The position numbers and the translations under genes are program-made. From NCBI RefSeq assembly GCF_000814905.1, contig NZ_JXAG01000028.1:1-64000 (forward strand): DNA of 64,000 bases, read 5' to 3'. The notes under the pieces are model-generated. The model was not told where the DNA came from and ran no database searches. It saw only the letters and a program-made list of their open reading frames with translations. Within the stretch, counting starts at the first letter, position 1. Each line of letters starts with the position of its first letter. Positions 1 to 9,761 of the stretch are shown here, piece after piece. The stretch comes from Enterobacter sp. Bisph1. GTDB taxonomy: Bacteria; Pseudomonadota; Gammaproteobacteria; Enterobacterales; Enterobacteriaceae.

Positions 1-106
1 AGCGCGGTGGTCCCACCTGACCCCATGCCGAACTCAGAAGTGAAACGCCGTAGCGCCGATGGTAGTGTGGGGTCTCCCCATGCGAGAGTAGGGAACTGCC
101 AGGCAT
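1..106 (+). rRNA. rrf: 5S ribosomal RNA, 3' part (5' end outside window)
   Basis: The sequence matches the enterobacterial 5S rRNA from roughly its 15th base to the canonical 3' end (...CTGCCAGGCAT) at position 106. The missing 5' bases lie before the window. It is the last rRNA of an rrn operon, and the tRNA-Asp 55 bases downstream is the usual distal tRNA of the operon called rrnH in E. coli. Confidence 0.97.
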
Positions 107-161
107 CAAATTAGCAAGAAAAACCGGGGCATTAAACCGGTGGCTGTAAAAGAAATTCGGT

Positions 162-238
162 GGAGCGGTAGTTCAGTCGGTTAGAATACCTGCCTGTCAC
201 GCAGGGGGTCGCGGGTTCGAGTCCCGTCCGTTCCGCCA
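162..238 (+). tRNA. aspU: tRNA-Asp (anticodon GTC)
   Basis: This 77-base tRNA has the anticodon GTC in the loop CTGTCAC, the T-loop GGTTCGAGTCC and an encoded CCA end. It is cotranscribed with the rRNA operon and followed at once by a strong terminator. A copy identical over all 77 bases lies at 8712-8788. The position after 5S rRNA corresponds to aspU. Confidence 0.98.
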
Positions 239-249
239 CTTATTTTAAG

Positions 250-281
250 AACCGCATCTCTTACGAGATGCGGTTTTTTTT
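250..281 (+). terminator. Rho-independent terminator of the rrn operon
   Basis: An 11-bp perfect stem (AACCGCATCTC / GAGATGCGGTT) with a four-base loop is followed by a run of T. It lies 12 bases after the tRNA-Asp and ends the rrn transcript. Confidence 0.93.
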
Positions 282-325
282 CGTCCTCATTTTATAAAGA
301 GGGAGCAAACCCCCTTTATCGCCTG

Positions 326-1600
326 TCACTGCCAACGTTTTAGCAGCAGGCTGGCATTTACGCCGCCAAAGCCAAAACCGTTTGATAGCGCATAACGCAT
401 CTCCAGAGATTGCGCTGTCAGAGCCACCAGGTTTAGCCCATCCGCTTCTTCGTCAGGGTTATGAAGATTCAGCGTTGGCGGTACTTTCTGTTCACGCAAA
501 GCCTGAACGGTAAAAATAGCTTCAATTCCCCCGGCAGCACCTAACAGATGGCCCGTCGCCGACTTCGTTGAGGTGATAGCCACCGGTACGTTGCCAAAAA
601 GCGCCTTTATCGCTGCCAGCTCGCCTTTATCACCCACCTGGGTTGACGTAGCGTGGGCGTTAATATGCTGAATATGCGCAGGCGTAATGCCAGCCTGACG
701 AATGGCGGCTTCCATTGCGCGTCGGGCGCCGTTACCATCTTCCGGTCCTGCCGTCAGATGATAGGCATCGGCGCTTGTGCCGTATCCGACCAGTTCCGCC
801 AGCGGTGTAGCGCCGCGTGCCAGCGCATGTTCCAGCGATTCAATAACCAGTAGTCCAGCACCTTCCCCCATCACAAATCCATCACGATCGCTGTCAAACG
901 GGCGGGAAGCCGCAGAAGGATGATCATTAAAACCGCTGGAAAGCGCCCTTGCGGCAGCAAAACCCGCCAGGCTTACCCGATGGATGGCTGCCTCGCTGCC
1001 ACCACACAGGGCAATGTCGGCTTCCCCGCAGCGGATCATCCGCGCGGCATCGCCGATAGCCTGCGCACCGGCGGCACAGGCAGTCACCGGCGCGCCAATC
1101 GGCCCGCGAAAACCATGCGCGATAGAAACATGCCCCGCTGCCAGATTGGCAAGAAAAGAAGGAATAGTGAAAGGGGAGAGTCGCCGTGGCCCACGATCAT
1201 CCGTGGTGCGTACGGCATTGGCGATTTCGTTAAAGCCACCAATACCGGTAGCAATCACCGTTGCGGTGCGATCTTTCTGCCCTTGATCCTGAGGAAACCA
1301 ATTCGCCTGTGTCAGCGCTTCATGTGCCGCAACCAATGCAAATTCGATAAAACGGTCCATCTTTTTGCGCTCTTTGGCCGCAATGGCCACCGCAGGATCA
1401 AACCCGTGCTGCGGATCCTCTTCGATCGAGGGAACCTGGCCTGCAACCTTGCAGGGAATATCTTCAACAATATCCTCTGCGAGCCGGGTAATACCGGATT
1501 TTCCTTGCAGCAAAGATTGCCAGACATGCGATACGCCGCAGCCCAGCGGGCTAACAATGCCCATTCCGGTTACCACGATGCGTTTTGCTAATTCGCTCAT
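326..1600 (-). CDS. beta-ketoacyl-ACP synthase (FabF-like, stand-alone)
   Basis: This is a 424-residue condensing enzyme of the FabF/FabB thiolase fold, which catalyses decarboxylating condensation of an acyl chain with malonyl-ACP. The Cys-His-His set is complete: C175 in VTACAAG, H316 in NAHATST and H351 in KSATGH, with K346. The opening TGMGIVSPLG is typical of KAS II. I chose the start at 1600 because AGGAG lies about 8 bases upstream; an in-frame ATG exists at 1642. No acp, fabD or fabG lies nearby, so it is probably not the housekeeping fabF. It sits divergently beside the rrn terminator and shares a strand with the HxlR gene upstream. E. coli has dkgB around this position. The substrate cannot be told from the sequence. 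Confidence 0.9.
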   Translation of the reverse strand: MSELAKRIVVTGMGIVSPLGCGVSHVWQSLLQGKSGITRLAEDIVEDIPCKVAGQVPSIEEDPQHGFDPAVAIAAKERKKMDRFIEFALVAAHEALTQANWFPQDQGQKDRTATVIATGIGGFNEIANAVRTTDDRGPRRLSPFTIPSFLANLAAGHVSIAHGFRGPIGAPVTACAAGAQAIGDAARMIRCGEADIALCGGSEAAIHRVSLAGFAAARALSSGFNDHPSAASRPFDSDRDGFVMGEGAGLLVIESLEHALARGATPLAELVGYGTSADAYHLTAGPEDGNGARRAMEAAIRQAGITPAHIQHINAHATSTQVGDKGELAAIKALFGNVPVAITSTKSATGHLLGAAGGIEAIFTVQALREQKVPPTLNLHNPDEEADGLNLVALTAQSLEMRYALSNGFGFGGVNASLLLKRWQ

Positions 1601-1718
1601 ACTTATTTCTCCTGAAGAATCACGCTGCCGGTCTCTTTTCATAATGAGAACGTGCAGCGCAGCAAGTTAAAAGCTGACATGACGCGTTAAAACGCCTCTG
1701 TGCAGACGCGCTCAGCAT

Positions 1719-2276
1719 TTATGGGTGAGGGTTTTGCTCGCGGCTTAAAAAGAGCAGCGGTGTGAATTTCTGTGTAGTATCACCAGCGTGCTTGCGTTGC
1801 AAATAGTCGTGGCGGTAATGAATTACCGGCGCGGCCGCCGGGCCTGGTACCATTGCATATTTCTCGGGGGTAATGGATTCACCGGTTGCTTTGTCGACAA
1901 GGACCGTTTCTACCGGGCGTTGGGTGTTGCGTTCCACCAGTTGCATCTGCGCGCCTTCAGGGGAGAAATGGCGATTTCCCCATTCCGCCAGTGCCAGTAT
2001 CACCGGCCGGAAATCGCGTCCAAGGGCGGTCAAATGATATTCATAGCGCGGCGGTGTGGCACTGTAACTCACTTTCTCGAGTAATCCGTCATCAACTAAC
2101 TCCTTTAGACGGCGGGAAAGAATATTTGACGCAACGTTGGCGCTTTTCTGGAACTCATCAAAACGTGTAAAACCGGCGAAGGCATCGCGAAGAATTAACA
2201 TACTCCAGCTGTCACCAATGCGCCCAAGGCTGCGGGCAATGGGGCAGGGGGCGTTATAAAGCGGTTCATTTTTCAT
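1719..2276 (-). CDS. HxlR-family winged-helix transcriptional regulator
   Basis: The 185-residue protein starts with the HxlR-type winged helix (about residues 10-105). The features seen are a Cys near the N-terminus in APCPIARSLGRIGDSW, the recognition region ANVASNILSRRLKELVDDGL and the wing around YEYHLTALGRDF. Members bind DNA as dimers, often respond to electrophiles or redox changes, and usually control a neighbouring gene. The gene directly downstream on the same strand is the beta-ketoacyl synthase, about 120 bp away, which makes that gene or HxlR itself the likely target (inference). The C-terminal 80 residues have no motif I recognise. Confidence 0.88.
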   Translation of the reverse strand: MKNEPLYNAPCPIARSLGRIGDSWSMLILRDAFAGFTRFDEFQKSANVASNILSRRLKELVDDGLLEKVSYSATPPRYEYHLTALGRDFRPVILALAEWGNRHFSPEGAQMQLVERNTQRPVETVLVDKATGESITPEKYAMVPGPAAAPVIHYRHDYLQRKHAGDTTQKFTPLLFLSREQNPHP

Positions 2277-2406
2277 CTTCTGGCTCAGGTAGCATCGGAC
2301 GTTCCGCGCTCACGTTGACATAGTCACTTTCAAAATGCAAGTAACTAGCGGTAGTCATAAACCCGCCAACGAGACATGCCGGGTTGCCAGGGACGAAAAG
2401 GGAGAG

Positions 2407-3294
2407 CTATTGCGCCAGATGTTCGCTAATAAAATCGATAAAAGCGCGAATACGCGTGCTCACCGCGCGGTCGCTGTAATACACCGCGCTAAACGGCATC
2501 TCTACCGGCAGACGTTTATCCGCCAGCAAATCGATCAGCTCGCCGCTTGCCAGCTCTTTATCAATCATATAATCAGACAAGCTTGCGATGCCGTTTCCGT
2601 TCAGGCAAAGGTGCTTTAATGTCTCTCCGCTATTGGAGGAGATATCCGGAGTGGCTTCAAAGAGTTGGCCATCGGGAGAGGCTATCGGCCAGATATTAAG
2701 CGATGTCGGTTCGGTAAAGCCAAGGCACACATGGTTTCGCAAATCCTCTACCGTTTCAGGTGTGCCATATCGGGAGAGGTACGCCGGCGAGGCGATAATC
2801 TTACGATAGCTCTTAAAGAGCGGGCGAGCACGCAGGCTCGAGTCGGTGAGTTTACCGACGCGGATGGCGACATCCACCTTACGTTCGATCAAATTAATAA
2901 ACGTCTCGCTGGATACCAAAGAGAGTTTGATTTCAGGATAACGCTCCCGGAAGGGCTTAATCAATGGCATAAGAAAGTGCAGTACCACCGGCGTTGCCGC
3001 ATCGATACAGAGCGTACCGCGCGGGGTGGCTTTGGTTTCTATTACCTCCGTTTCCGCCGCCGCCATTTCCTGCAGCACGCTTTGCACACGCCGAAAATAG
3101 CGCTCACCCTCTTCGGTTAAACTAAGCTGGCGAGTCGTACGATTAAGCAAATTAACGCCGAGCTTGTTTTCCAGCTTTTTAACCGCACGACTAATCGCGG
3201 AATTTGCCTGCCCCAGCCGCTCAGCCGCCCGGCTGAAGCTCCCGCTTTCGACCACAGCCACAAAAATCGCCAGTTCTTCAGAGGTGGTTTTCAT
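2407..3294 (-). CDS. yafC: LysR-family transcriptional regulator YafC
   Basis: The 295-residue LysR-type regulator has an N-terminal helix-turn-helix (residues 1-60, with [24 protein letters not shown]) preceded by [17 protein letters not shown], and a two-lobed effector-binding domain from about residue 90. Length and the position immediately before yafD match E. coli yafC, whose effector and targets are not established. It is read divergently from yafD across a 230-bp gap, so it may also act there (inference). The start ATG at 3294 fits the family start exactly. Confidence 0.9.
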   Translation of the reverse strand: MKTTSEELAIFVAVVESGSFSRAAERLGQANSAISRAVKKLENKLGVNLLNRTTRQLSLTEEGERYFRRVQSVLQEMAAAETEVIETKATPRGTLCIDAATPVVLHFLMPLIKPFRERYPEIKLSLVSSETFINLIERKVDVAIRVGKLTDSSLRARPLFKSYRKIIASPAYLSRYGTPETVEDLRNHVCLGFTEPTSLNIWPIASPDGQLFEATPDISSNSGETLKHLCLNGNGIASLSDYMIDKELASGELIDLLADKRLPVEMPFSAVYYSDRAVSTRIRAFIDFISEHLAQ

Positions 3295-3524
3295 TATTGC
3301 TCCATTAGCAATATTGCTATGTCATTATTCTTACAGGAGCTATTTAATCACGTTGGAGCCATCGAGGCCATGGCGGCGCTGCGAAGGAGGCATAAAGAAG
3401 TGCGCACTTACAAAAAGGGGCAGGTTTTCTACTGATTGTTCGTTGAAACTGTGCGCTAAAGTCCCTATAACTGAATGAGCGCCCGGGATCCGGGGGCGGA
3501 AATCAACGAGGTTTTAAGCGGAAA

Positions 3525-4334
3525 GTGGCAAAAAATACCTATTCCATGCGATATGTTGCCGGTCAGCCAGCGGAGCGAATCTTGCCACCGGTCTCTTTCG
3601 CGGGCATCGGTCAGGCGTTGCCCGCAGGGGTACCCCTTAGCAGCGAAGAAAGGATCCGTGTGCTGGTATGGAATATTTTTAAACAGCAGCGCGCAGAGTG
3701 GCTATCGGTGCTGCAGAATTTTGGTAAAGACGCCCACCTGGTCTTGCTACAGGAAGCACAAACCACGCCGGAACTGGTGAAATTTGCGACCACCAACTAT
3801 CTTGCTGCCGATCAGGTTCCCGCCTTTGTTCTACCGCAGCATCCTTCAGGCGTTATGACCCTTTCTTCTGCCCATCCGGTCTACTGTTGCCCTTTGCGCG
3901 AGCGTGAGCCCATTTTACGGCTGGCGAAATCGGCGCTGGTAACGGTATATCCACTGCCGGATTTGCGTAATCTGATGGTAGTGAATGTACATGCGGTGAA
4001 TTTTAGTCTCGGCGTGGACGTCTACAGTAAGCAGTTATTGCCGATTGGCGATCAAATTACGCACCATGTTGGCCCTGTCATCATGGCCGGTGATTTTAAT
4101 GCCTGGAGTCGTCCGCGCATGAATGCGCTGTTTCGCTTTACCCGCGATATGTCGCTGCGACAGGTGCGCTTTACCGATGACAACCGTCGCCGCGCGTTTG
4201 GTCGTCCGCTGGATTTTGTCTTTTATCGCGACTTGAATGTGCAAGAAGCCTCGGTGCTGGTGACGCAGGCATCGGATCATAACCCCTTGCTGGTTGAATT
4301 TACTCCCGGTAAAGCGATCAATCGAAAAGGTTAA
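3525..4334 (+). CDS. yafD: endonuclease/exonuclease/phosphatase-family protein YafD
   Basis: The 269-residue protein has the exonuclease III/DNase I-like metallohydrolase fold. Visible motifs are VWNIFKQQ near residue 48, LLQEAQT (metal-binding Glu), [12 protein letters not shown] and the terminal [10 protein letters not shown] with the Asp-His pair. It starts with GTG at 3525; the encoded start [22 protein letters not shown] (first 20 or so residues) aligns with E. coli YafD, so GTG is preferred over the ATG seven codons later. The physiological substrate is not known. In E. coli, yafE follows; here yafE is absent and yafD instead converges on mltD through a shared terminator. Confidence 0.92.
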   Translation: MAKNTYSMRYVAGQPAERILPPVSFAGIGQALPAGVPLSSEERIRVLVWNIFKQQRAEWLSVLQNFGKDAHLVLLQEAQTTPELVKFATTNYLAADQVPAFVLPQHPSGVMTLSSAHPVYCCPLREREPILRLAKSALVTVYPLPDLRNLMVVNVHAVNFSLGVDVYSKQLLPIGDQITHHVGPVIMAGDFNAWSRPRMNALFRFTRDMSLRQVRFTDDNRRRAFGRPLDFVFYRDLNVQEASVLVTQASDHNPLLVEFTPGKAINRKG

Positions 4335-4342
4335 AAAAGCAA

Positions 4343-4376
4343 AAAAAAAGCACCGTGGGGAAACGGTGCTTTTTTT
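4343..4376. terminator. bidirectional terminator between yafD and mltD
   Basis: The stem AGCACCGT / ACGGTGCT is flanked by a run of A on the left and a run of T on the right, so it can stop transcription from both converging genes. Confidence 0.9.
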
Positions 4377-4387
4377 ATATGGTCGGA

Positions 4388-5758
4388 TCAGGAATCCGGG
4401 GTGACATTATTTTTAACAAATAGCGTCAGCTGATCGCCTGGCTGCAGATTTGCGGTATCGTTGTTCCAGCGCATCACATCTTTGATGTTAACGCCGTGAC
4501 GTTTCGCGATACTCGCTAACGAATCACCTTTGCGAACACGATAGGTAATACTATCGCTGTTGCTGGCGAGACGCTGTGCGCTGCTACCTGCGCCTACCGT
4601 CAGGCTCTGTCCGACTTTCAGGTTTGAACCGCGAAGGTTATTCCATTGCTGGATATCCTTACTGCTGACTCCGAGACGCGCCGCGATGGCGGAAAGCGTA
4701 TCGCCTGAACGAACTTTATAACTCCGGCTCGCCAGCGGCGTGTTATCCGCAAGCAGCGTCGGCTGTACGGCAGCAATTTCGCCAGAGGCCAGGGATTCAC
4801 GCAGCTGATCTGCATGCTTCTTCGGCACCATAACGTATCGCGGACCCGTTGAACCTAACGTCGAACCTTTTACACCTGCGTTAAAGGTTTTCAGATTGTT
4901 CACGGAAATACCGGCCATTTCAGCCAACTGTTCAACCTCAACCGGGCTGTTCAGCCTGACTCGCGCCAGCGCACGGCTTTCGTCTGGTGTTGGCAGACTC
5001 ACGCCATAACGCTTACTGTTCTTGAGAATATCGCTCAAAGCCAGCATTTTAGGCACGTAAATCTTGGTTTCCTGCGGCAGAGAAAGCGACCAGAAATCGG
5101 TGGGTTTACCCTGCGATTTATTGGCTTTTATCGCCTTCAGCACGCGGCCTTCTCCGCTGTTATAGGCGGCAACGGTTAGTAACCAGTCACCGTCAAACAT
5201 GCGGTTAAGACGCTGCATCATGTCAAGGGCGGCCGTGGTAGAGGCCACTATGTCACGACGCGCATCGTAGCTGCGAGTCTGCTTTAAACCATAATTTCGC
5301 CCGGTGCTCGGTATGATCTGCCAAATGCCTGCGGCATTGGCGCCAGACGTCGCGTGTGGGTTAAAAGCGCTCTCCACTATGGGTAGTAGTACCAGTTCCA
5401 TGGGCATGTTACGTTTTTTAACTTGCCCTGCTATCCAGTACATATACGGCTCTGCCCGTAAAGTTACATCGTGGAGATAGCTCTTGTTGCTTAAATACTT
5501 TAATTTTTGTTCGCGAATCCGGGTATTTTCCGGAATTCCCATCTTTAGCTCGTCGCTAATGGAGGTCCACAAGTCACTGTTATCCTGGTCGGCGAATGTT
5601 CCATCGTCCATCCACCGTGCCTGACTAGTAAACTTCCCTGCTTCCCCTTGACCAGCTGCAGAAAGGCTCTGTGCGTGCTGTTGGACCGTGCCATCGTGAT
5701 TAGACGCCTGGCACCCCACTAGCAGGACAGAGGCGAATAAGATCGCTTTTGCCTTCAT
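4388..5758 (-). CDS. mltD: membrane-bound lytic murein transglycosylase D
   Basis: MltD cleaves the MurNAc-GlcNAc bond of peptidoglycan and forms 1,6-anhydro ends. This 456-residue lipoprotein has a lipobox LVGC (acylated C16), an SLT domain at about residues 105-220 with catalytic E129 in PIVESAFNPHATS, followed by AAGIWQIIPSTGRNYGL, and two C-terminal LysM repeats at about 345-388 and 405-448 that bind peptidoglycan. Length matches E. coli MltD. It is anchored in the outer membrane facing the periplasm. It lies upstream of a shared terminator and next to gloB, as in E. coli. Confidence 0.97.
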   Translation of the reverse strand: MKAKAILFASVLLVGCQASNHDGTVQQHAQSLSAAGQGEAGKFTSQARWMDDGTFADQDNSDLWTSISDELKMGIPENTRIREQKLKYLSNKSYLHDVTLRAEPYMYWIAGQVKKRNMPMELVLLPIVESAFNPHATSGANAAGIWQIIPSTGRNYGLKQTRSYDARRDIVASTTAALDMMQRLNRMFDGDWLLTVAAYNSGEGRVLKAIKANKSQGKPTDFWSLSLPQETKIYVPKMLALSDILKNSKRYGVSLPTPDESRALARVRLNSPVEVEQLAEMAGISVNNLKTFNAGVKGSTLGSTGPRYVMVPKKHADQLRESLASGEIAAVQPTLLADNTPLASRSYKVRSGDTLSAIAARLGVSSKDIQQWNNLRGSNLKVGQSLTVGAGSSAQRLASNSDSITYRVRKGDSLASIAKRHGVNIKDVMRWNNDTANLQPGDQLTLFVKNNVTPDS

Positions 5759-5831
5759 GTGTGTGTCAATAGTAGTTGCTTAAAAGACGAGCGATAATAA
5801 CGGCGTCAACTTCAAAAGGCAACCCGCAATG

Positions 5832-6587
5832 TCAGAAGTTATCTTTCTTTAACCGTAACCATGCGAATCGCTCCTCAGGTTGTTGCAAATTTGTTTCTTT
5901 GTTAATTACATCAATTAAATCAGTATCTTCCGTGCGTAAAAATAAATTAATTTTGCGCTCATTTTTCAGCGTGACGGGCAGCGTTTTGTGTTGTTTTGCG
6001 CGTAACTCATTAACTTTACGATAATATTCGTTAAGGTCAGGATCCTCGGGCAGGATGGTGAGTGCAAACTTCATATTCCCTAAAGTGTATTCATGTGCGC
6101 AACAGATAATCGTATCTTCTGGAAGCGCATTAATTTTACAAAAGGATTGATACATCTGGCTTGCCGTCCCTTCGAACAATCTTCCGCAGCCGCCGGAAAA
6201 GAGCGTGTCGCCGCAAAATAGATAAGGGGAGCTGAAGAAACAGATATGTCCTAAAGTGTGACCTGGGGTGGCAAAAACGGAGAAACGACGTCCCAAAACC
6301 GAGAAAACGTCGCCTTCCTTAACAACCTGCGTGGTTCCCTTATCCTGGGTTTCCGCCGGTCCGTATACCACCATATTTGGAAACGTCTCCAGCAGTTTCT
6401 GTACGCCGCCAACATGATCGTTGTGATGATGAGTGAGTAAAATAGCTTCCGGTCGCCACTCATTTTCTTCTATCGCCTGCAACACCGGTGCGGCGTCACC
6501 CGGATCGACAATCAGGCAGCGCCCATCAGCATCGTTAAGCACCCAGATGTAATTGTCCTGGAAAGCCGGAATACTGTTAAGATTCAT
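5832..6587 (-). CDS. gloB: hydroxyacylglutathione hydrolase (glyoxalase II)
   Basis: GloB hydrolyses S-lactoylglutathione to lactate and glutathione, the second step of methylglyoxal detoxification. The 251-residue metallo-beta-lactamase-fold enzyme carries the binuclear zinc motif [10 protein letters not shown] (about residues 52-61), the metal ligand in [12 protein letters not shown] and [17 protein letters not shown], and the glutathione-binding C-terminal segment with [13 protein letters not shown]. It is divergent from yafS with a gap of 33 bp, so the two promoters overlap. Confidence 0.97.
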   Translation of the reverse strand: MNLNSIPAFQDNYIWVLNDADGRCLIVDPGDAAPVLQAIEENEWRPEAILLTHHHNDHVGGVQKLLETFPNMVVYGPAETQDKGTTQVVKEGDVFSVLGRRFSVFATPGHTLGHICFFSSPYLFCGDTLFSGGCGRLFEGTASQMYQSFCKINALPEDTIICCAHEYTLGNMKFALTILPEDPDLNEYYRKVNELRAKQHKTLPVTLKNERKINLFLRTEDTDLIDVINKETNLQQPEERFAWLRLKKDNF

Positions 6588-6620
6588 AAAATACCTCTTA
6601 AAGCGTAGCGGAAGGTTGTA

Positions 6621-7328
6621 ATGAAACCGGCAAGGACTCCTCGAACACTCTTAGCACCGGCAAGCTGGAGCGATTTACCAAAAGGCATATATCACCGCGA
6701 GGCGCTGGAGGGAGAGTTAAAGCCATGGTTTGCAAAAATGTATGGATTTCATCTGCTTAAAATCGGCAATCTCAGCGCAGAAATCAATGCCGAAAGCTGC
6801 GCTATTTCCCATCAGGTCAATGTTTCCCTCAGCGGCGAGCCGGCGCAGGTGAGAGCGGATCCGCTGCACCTGCCTTTTGCCGAGAAATCCGTCGATGCCT
6901 GTTTGCTGGCGCACACGCTGCCGTGGTGTACCGATCCCCATCGTTTACTACAAGAAGTCGACCGGGTATTGATCGACGACGGCTGGCTGGTGATGAGCGG
7001 TTTCAATCCCATCAGCCTGCTTGGCCTGTGCAAAGCCGTTCCTTTTGCCCGCCGCTCGCCAGCGGTCAAAAACCGGATGTTTACGCTGATGCGCCAGTTT
7101 GACTGGCTGGCGTTGCTCAATTTCGAAGTACTCCATTATAGCCGCTTTCGTGTGCTGCCCTGGACGAAACAGGGCGGCAGGCTGCTGAGTACACATTTAC
7201 CGGCGCTGGGCTGTATGCAGCTTATCGTCGCACGCAAACGTACCGTTCCGCTGACCCTGAACCCGATGAAACAGAGCCGCAGTAAGGCGCACGTTCGCCA
7301 GCCCGTGGGCGCAACTCGCCAGTCTTAA
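6621..7328 (+). CDS. yafS: SAM-dependent methyltransferase-like protein YafS
   Basis: The 235-residue protein has a class I methyltransferase-like core: [21 protein letters not shown] and the block [21 protein letters not shown] correspond to motifs II-III of methyltransferase domain 11. The glycine-rich SAM loop is poorly conserved, so activity is uncertain. It is the conserved gene between gloB and rnhA in enterobacteria, and its substrate is unknown. Its stop overlaps the stop of rnhA by 4 bases in a convergent pair. The C-terminal 20 residues are basic. Confidence 0.88.
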   Translation: MKPARTPRTLLAPASWSDLPKGIYHREALEGELKPWFAKMYGFHLLKIGNLSAEINAESCAISHQVNVSLSGEPAQVRADPLHLPFAEKSVDACLLAHTLPWCTDPHRLLQEVDRVLIDDGWLVMSGFNPISLLGLCKAVPFARRSPAVKNRMFTLMRQFDWLALLNFEVLHYSRFRVLPWTKQGGRLLSTHLPALGCMQLIVARKRTVPLTLNPMKQSRSKAHVRQPVGATRQS

Positions 7329-7792
7329 CTTTCCGGCTGATAACCCACGTCTTCCTGGGTTGGATTCATTGCGGCGTTACGCGCTAATTCATCGCAGCGT
7401 TCGTTTTCCGGATGACCGGCGTGGCCTTTAACCCACTCCCAACGGATTTGATGCTGGCTGAGCGCCGCATCCAGCCGCTTCCACAGATCGACATTTTTTA
7501 CCGGTTTTTTTTCCGCCGTTTTCCAGCCGCGCTTTTTCCAGTTATGGATCCATTGGGTTATCCCCTGGCGCACATATTGGCTGTCGGTACTCAGCACCAC
7601 TTCGCAATGCTCTTTTAATCCTTCAAGCGCAACAATGGCCGCCATCAGTTCCATGCGGTTATTGGTGGTGAGACGATACCCTTCGCTAAAGGTTCTTTCA
7701 TGTTGGCGATAGCGTAAAATCGCCCCATAACCGCCCGGACCTGGATTACCAAGACAAGATCCGTCGGTGAAAATTTCTACCTGCTTAAGCAT
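7325..7792 (-). CDS. rnhA: ribonuclease HI
   Basis: RNase HI degrades the RNA strand of RNA-DNA hybrids. With the start at 7792 the protein has 155 residues, exactly as in E. coli, and begins [21 protein letters not shown]10 is in the TDGS motif, the second acidic residue in NNRMELMA, the third in STDSQYV, and the C-terminal His/Asp in [16 protein letters not shown]. An in-frame ATG at 7891 would add 33 residues not found in the family. It is divergent from dnaQ with only about 50 bp between starts, the classical rnhA-dnaQ arrangement. Confidence 0.97.
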   Translation of the reverse strand: MLKQVEIFTDGSCLGNPGPGGYGAILRYRQHERTFSEGYRLTTNNRMELMAAIVALEGLKEHCEVVLSTDSQYVRQGITQWIHNWKKRGWKTAEKKPVKNVDLWKRLDAALSQHQIRWEWVKGHAGHPENERCDELARNAAMNPTQEDVGYQPES

Positions 7793-7844
7793 CTCTGGTA
7801 GACTTCCTGTGTTTAAAACGACAAGTCTGACATAAATGGCCGCT

Positions 7845-8576
7845 ATGAGCACAGCAATTACACGACAGATCGTCCTCGATACCGAAACCACCGGTATGAA
7901 CCAGATCGGCGCCCACTATGAAGGGCATAAGATTATTGAAATCGGTGCGGTGGAAGTGATCAACCGCCGCCTGACGGGTAACAACTACCACGTTTACCTC
8001 AAGCCTGATCGGCTGGTGGATCCGGAAGCCTTTGGTGTTCACGGTATTGCCGACGAATTCCTGCTAGATAAACCGACCTTTGGCGATATCGCCGATGAGT
8101 TTATTGAGTATATTCGCGGTGCGGAGCTGGTCATTCATAACGCGTCGTTTGATATCGGCTTTATGGACTATGAGTTCAGCAAGCTGAACCGGGGCATTCC
8201 GAAGACCGACACCTTTTGTAAAGTGACCGATAGCCTGGCGCTGGCGCGTAAAATGTTCCCCGGTAAGCGCAACAGCCTTGATGCGCTCTGCTCGCGTTAC
8301 GAAATAGACAACAGCAAACGTACTCTGCACGGCGCGTTACTTGACTCCCAAATTCTTGCTGATGTCTATCTAATGATGACCGGCGGCCAGACATCGATGA
8401 AATTTTCGATGGAGGGCGAAGGGCAGACGCAAACCGACGGTACAGGGATTCAGCGTGTTGTTCGTCAGGCAAGCCGCCTGCGCGTGGTTTTAGCCAGCGA
8501 TGAAGAGCTAATGGCCCATGAGTCACGGCTCGATTTAGTGCAGAAAAAGGGCGGAAGCTGCCTGTGGCGTGGGTAA
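7845..8576 (+). CDS. dnaQ: DNA polymerase III epsilon subunit (3'-5' proofreading exonuclease)
   Basis: Epsilon proofreads for the replicative polymerase, binding alpha and theta in the core. The 243-residue protein shows Exo I with D12 and E14 in VLDTETTG, Exo II around [14 protein letters not shown] and Exo III with HGALLDSQ. The flexible C-terminal tail ends in [15 protein letters not shown], which is the alpha-binding and clamp-proximal part. I chose the ATG at 7845, which gives the E. coli length; an ATG three codons earlier (7836) is also possible. Confidence 0.97.
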   Translation: MSTAITRQIVLDTETTGMNQIGAHYEGHKIIEIGAVEVINRRLTGNNYHVYLKPDRLVDPEAFGVHGIADEFLLDKPTFGDIADEFIEYIRGAELVIHNASFDIGFMDYEFSKLNRGIPKTDTFCKVTDSLALARKMFPGKRNSLDALCSRYEIDNSKRTLHGALLDSQILADVYLMMTGGQTSMKFSMEGEGQTQTDGTGIQRVVRQASRLRVVLASDEELMAHESRLDLVQKKGGSCLWRG

Positions 8577-8711
8577 TTACCTTCTGTTAACCACAGAAAA
8601 TAGCGCTATGGGCGATTTTTGCAGCAAACGATTAAAAACGATAGAAAAAGCGTTGACGGCATCAGGCGCAGTCCGTAATATGCGCCTCGTTCCCTAACAG
8701 GAACACAACGC

Positions 8712-8788
8712 GGAGCGGTAGTTCAGTCGGTTAGAATACCTGCCTGTCACGCAGGGGGTCGCGGGTTCGAGTCCCGTCCGTTCCGCCA
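8712..8788 (+). tRNA. aspV: tRNA-Asp (anticodon GTC), second copy
   Basis: This 77-base tRNA is identical to the one at 162-238. It follows dnaQ by 135 bp, as aspV does in E. coli. The DNA after it is not what follows aspV in E. coli: xni comes next, which makes this tRNA the left boundary of a rearranged block. tRNA genes at this position are known island insertion points, such as SPI-6 in Salmonella. Confidence 0.98.
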
Positions 8789-8795
8789 CTATTCA

Positions 8796-8835
8796 GAAGG
8801 CCTGAATCAGCAATGATTCAGGCCTTCGTCGTTTC
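8796..8835 (+). terminator. terminator of the tRNA-Asp transcript
   Basis: A perfect 14-bp stem (GAAGGCCTGAATCA / TGATTCAGGCCTTC) with the loop GCAA begins 7 bases after the tRNA. The T tract behind it is interrupted (GTCGTTTCTATTCTT). It also lies at the 3' side of xni, 61 bp away. Confidence 0.8.
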
Positions 8836-8895
8836 TATTCTTATGCGTTTAAGTTCAGCAGCGTGGCAAGCAGCCCGCGCCCGCACGGACGATTA

Positions 8896-9648
8896 TTAGC
8901 GCGCTAGCCGAAGCTGTTGCAGATTGCCGTCCAGCTGTAACTCCGTCTGCAGACGCGCCACATCGCGGCAGGTAAACGCCATCGCTTTATGGTTTTCCAG
9001 TTTCTGTCGCCACTTTTCAGGTACTGCCGGAAGGTTGTCATACAGCGCTTCCAGCGTCGGGAAGAGGTTCAGTAACTGGGTGGCGCTTTTCGCACCAATA
9101 CCGGCAACGCCCGGTACTTTTGAACTGCCGATCCCCGCCAGCCCCCAGTAATCGGGTAACTGCTCCGGCGTAACGCCATACTCCTGAGCGATAAACGGGG
9201 CATCCAGCCAGCGTTTTTGGAAATAGTCGCGGATACGAATATTCGGTGAAAGCAGCTGGCAATAGCCTTTATCCGTGGAAACGATAGTGGCCTGCTGTTC
9301 GGCCTGCGCCATTTTCACCGCCAGCGTGGCGGCGAGATCGTCCGCTTCGTTACCGGGCGTGGCCCAGCAGCGTATGCCGCGCTGTTCAAATGCCGCACGT
9401 AAGGCCGGCATCTCGGCGTGAAGGGTCTCCGGCATCGGCGGCCGCCCGGCTTTATAATCGGGTAATAACTGATGTCGCCAGCCCTGGCTACGAGCCTCAT
9501 CGTCAAATACCGCCACGGCGTGCGTCGGCTGGCTATGTACCACCAGCTGATCGAGCGCATGCAGACAGGTGTCCACGCAGGGCGAACCTTGCACCGCGTG
9601 AATACGGCGAATCAGATTGAGAGCATCGACAATTAACAGATGAGCCAC
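8896..9648 (-). CDS. xni: flap endonuclease Xni (exonuclease IX)
   Basis: Xni resembles the 5' nuclease domain of DNA polymerase I and cuts 5' flaps. The 250-residue protein shows the acidic metal sites [29 protein letters not shown] and [10 protein letters not shown], and the helix-hairpin-helix region [15 protein letters not shown]. The start is GTG at 9648: AGGAGG lies 7 bases upstream and the protein then reads [20 protein letters not shown], as in E. coli. The longer ATG frame from 9669 is disfavoured. In E. coli it lies next to sdaB, as here. Confidence 0.95.
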   Translation of the reverse strand: MAHLLIVDALNLIRRIHAVQGSPCVDTCLHALDQLVVHSQPTHAVAVFDDEARSQGWRHQLLPDYKAGRPPMPETLHAEMPALRAAFEQRGIRCWATPGNEADDLAATLAVKMAQAEQQATIVSTDKGYCQLLSPNIRIRDYFQKRWLDAPFIAQEYGVTPEQLPDYWGLAGIGSSKVPGVAGIGAKSATQLLNLFPTLEALYDNLPAVPEKWRQKLENHKAMAFTCRDVARLQTELQLDGNLQQLRLAR

Positions 9649-9728
9649 AGATAACCTCCTTGAAATCATGCGACAAGGGTAACACCGCGTGCGGCGTCAG
9701 GCTATAAAGCGGGGGATAATCAGGAAGG

Positions 9729-9748
9729 TGCCTCGCAAAAACGAGGCA
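9729..9748 (-). terminator. hairpin after sdaB
   Basis: The inverted repeat TGCCTCG / CGAGGCA with a T-rich loop (minus strand) lies 14 bp after the sdaB stop and before xni. There is no U-run after it, so it may be a processing or weak termination element instead of a full terminator. Confidence 0.4.
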
Positions 9749-9761
9749 TCCTGAAGCGGTT

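Noticed and set aside
920..1591. 223-codon frame opposite the ketosynthase gene
   Set aside because: The ketosynthase frame has full catalytic motifs; the antisense one has none.
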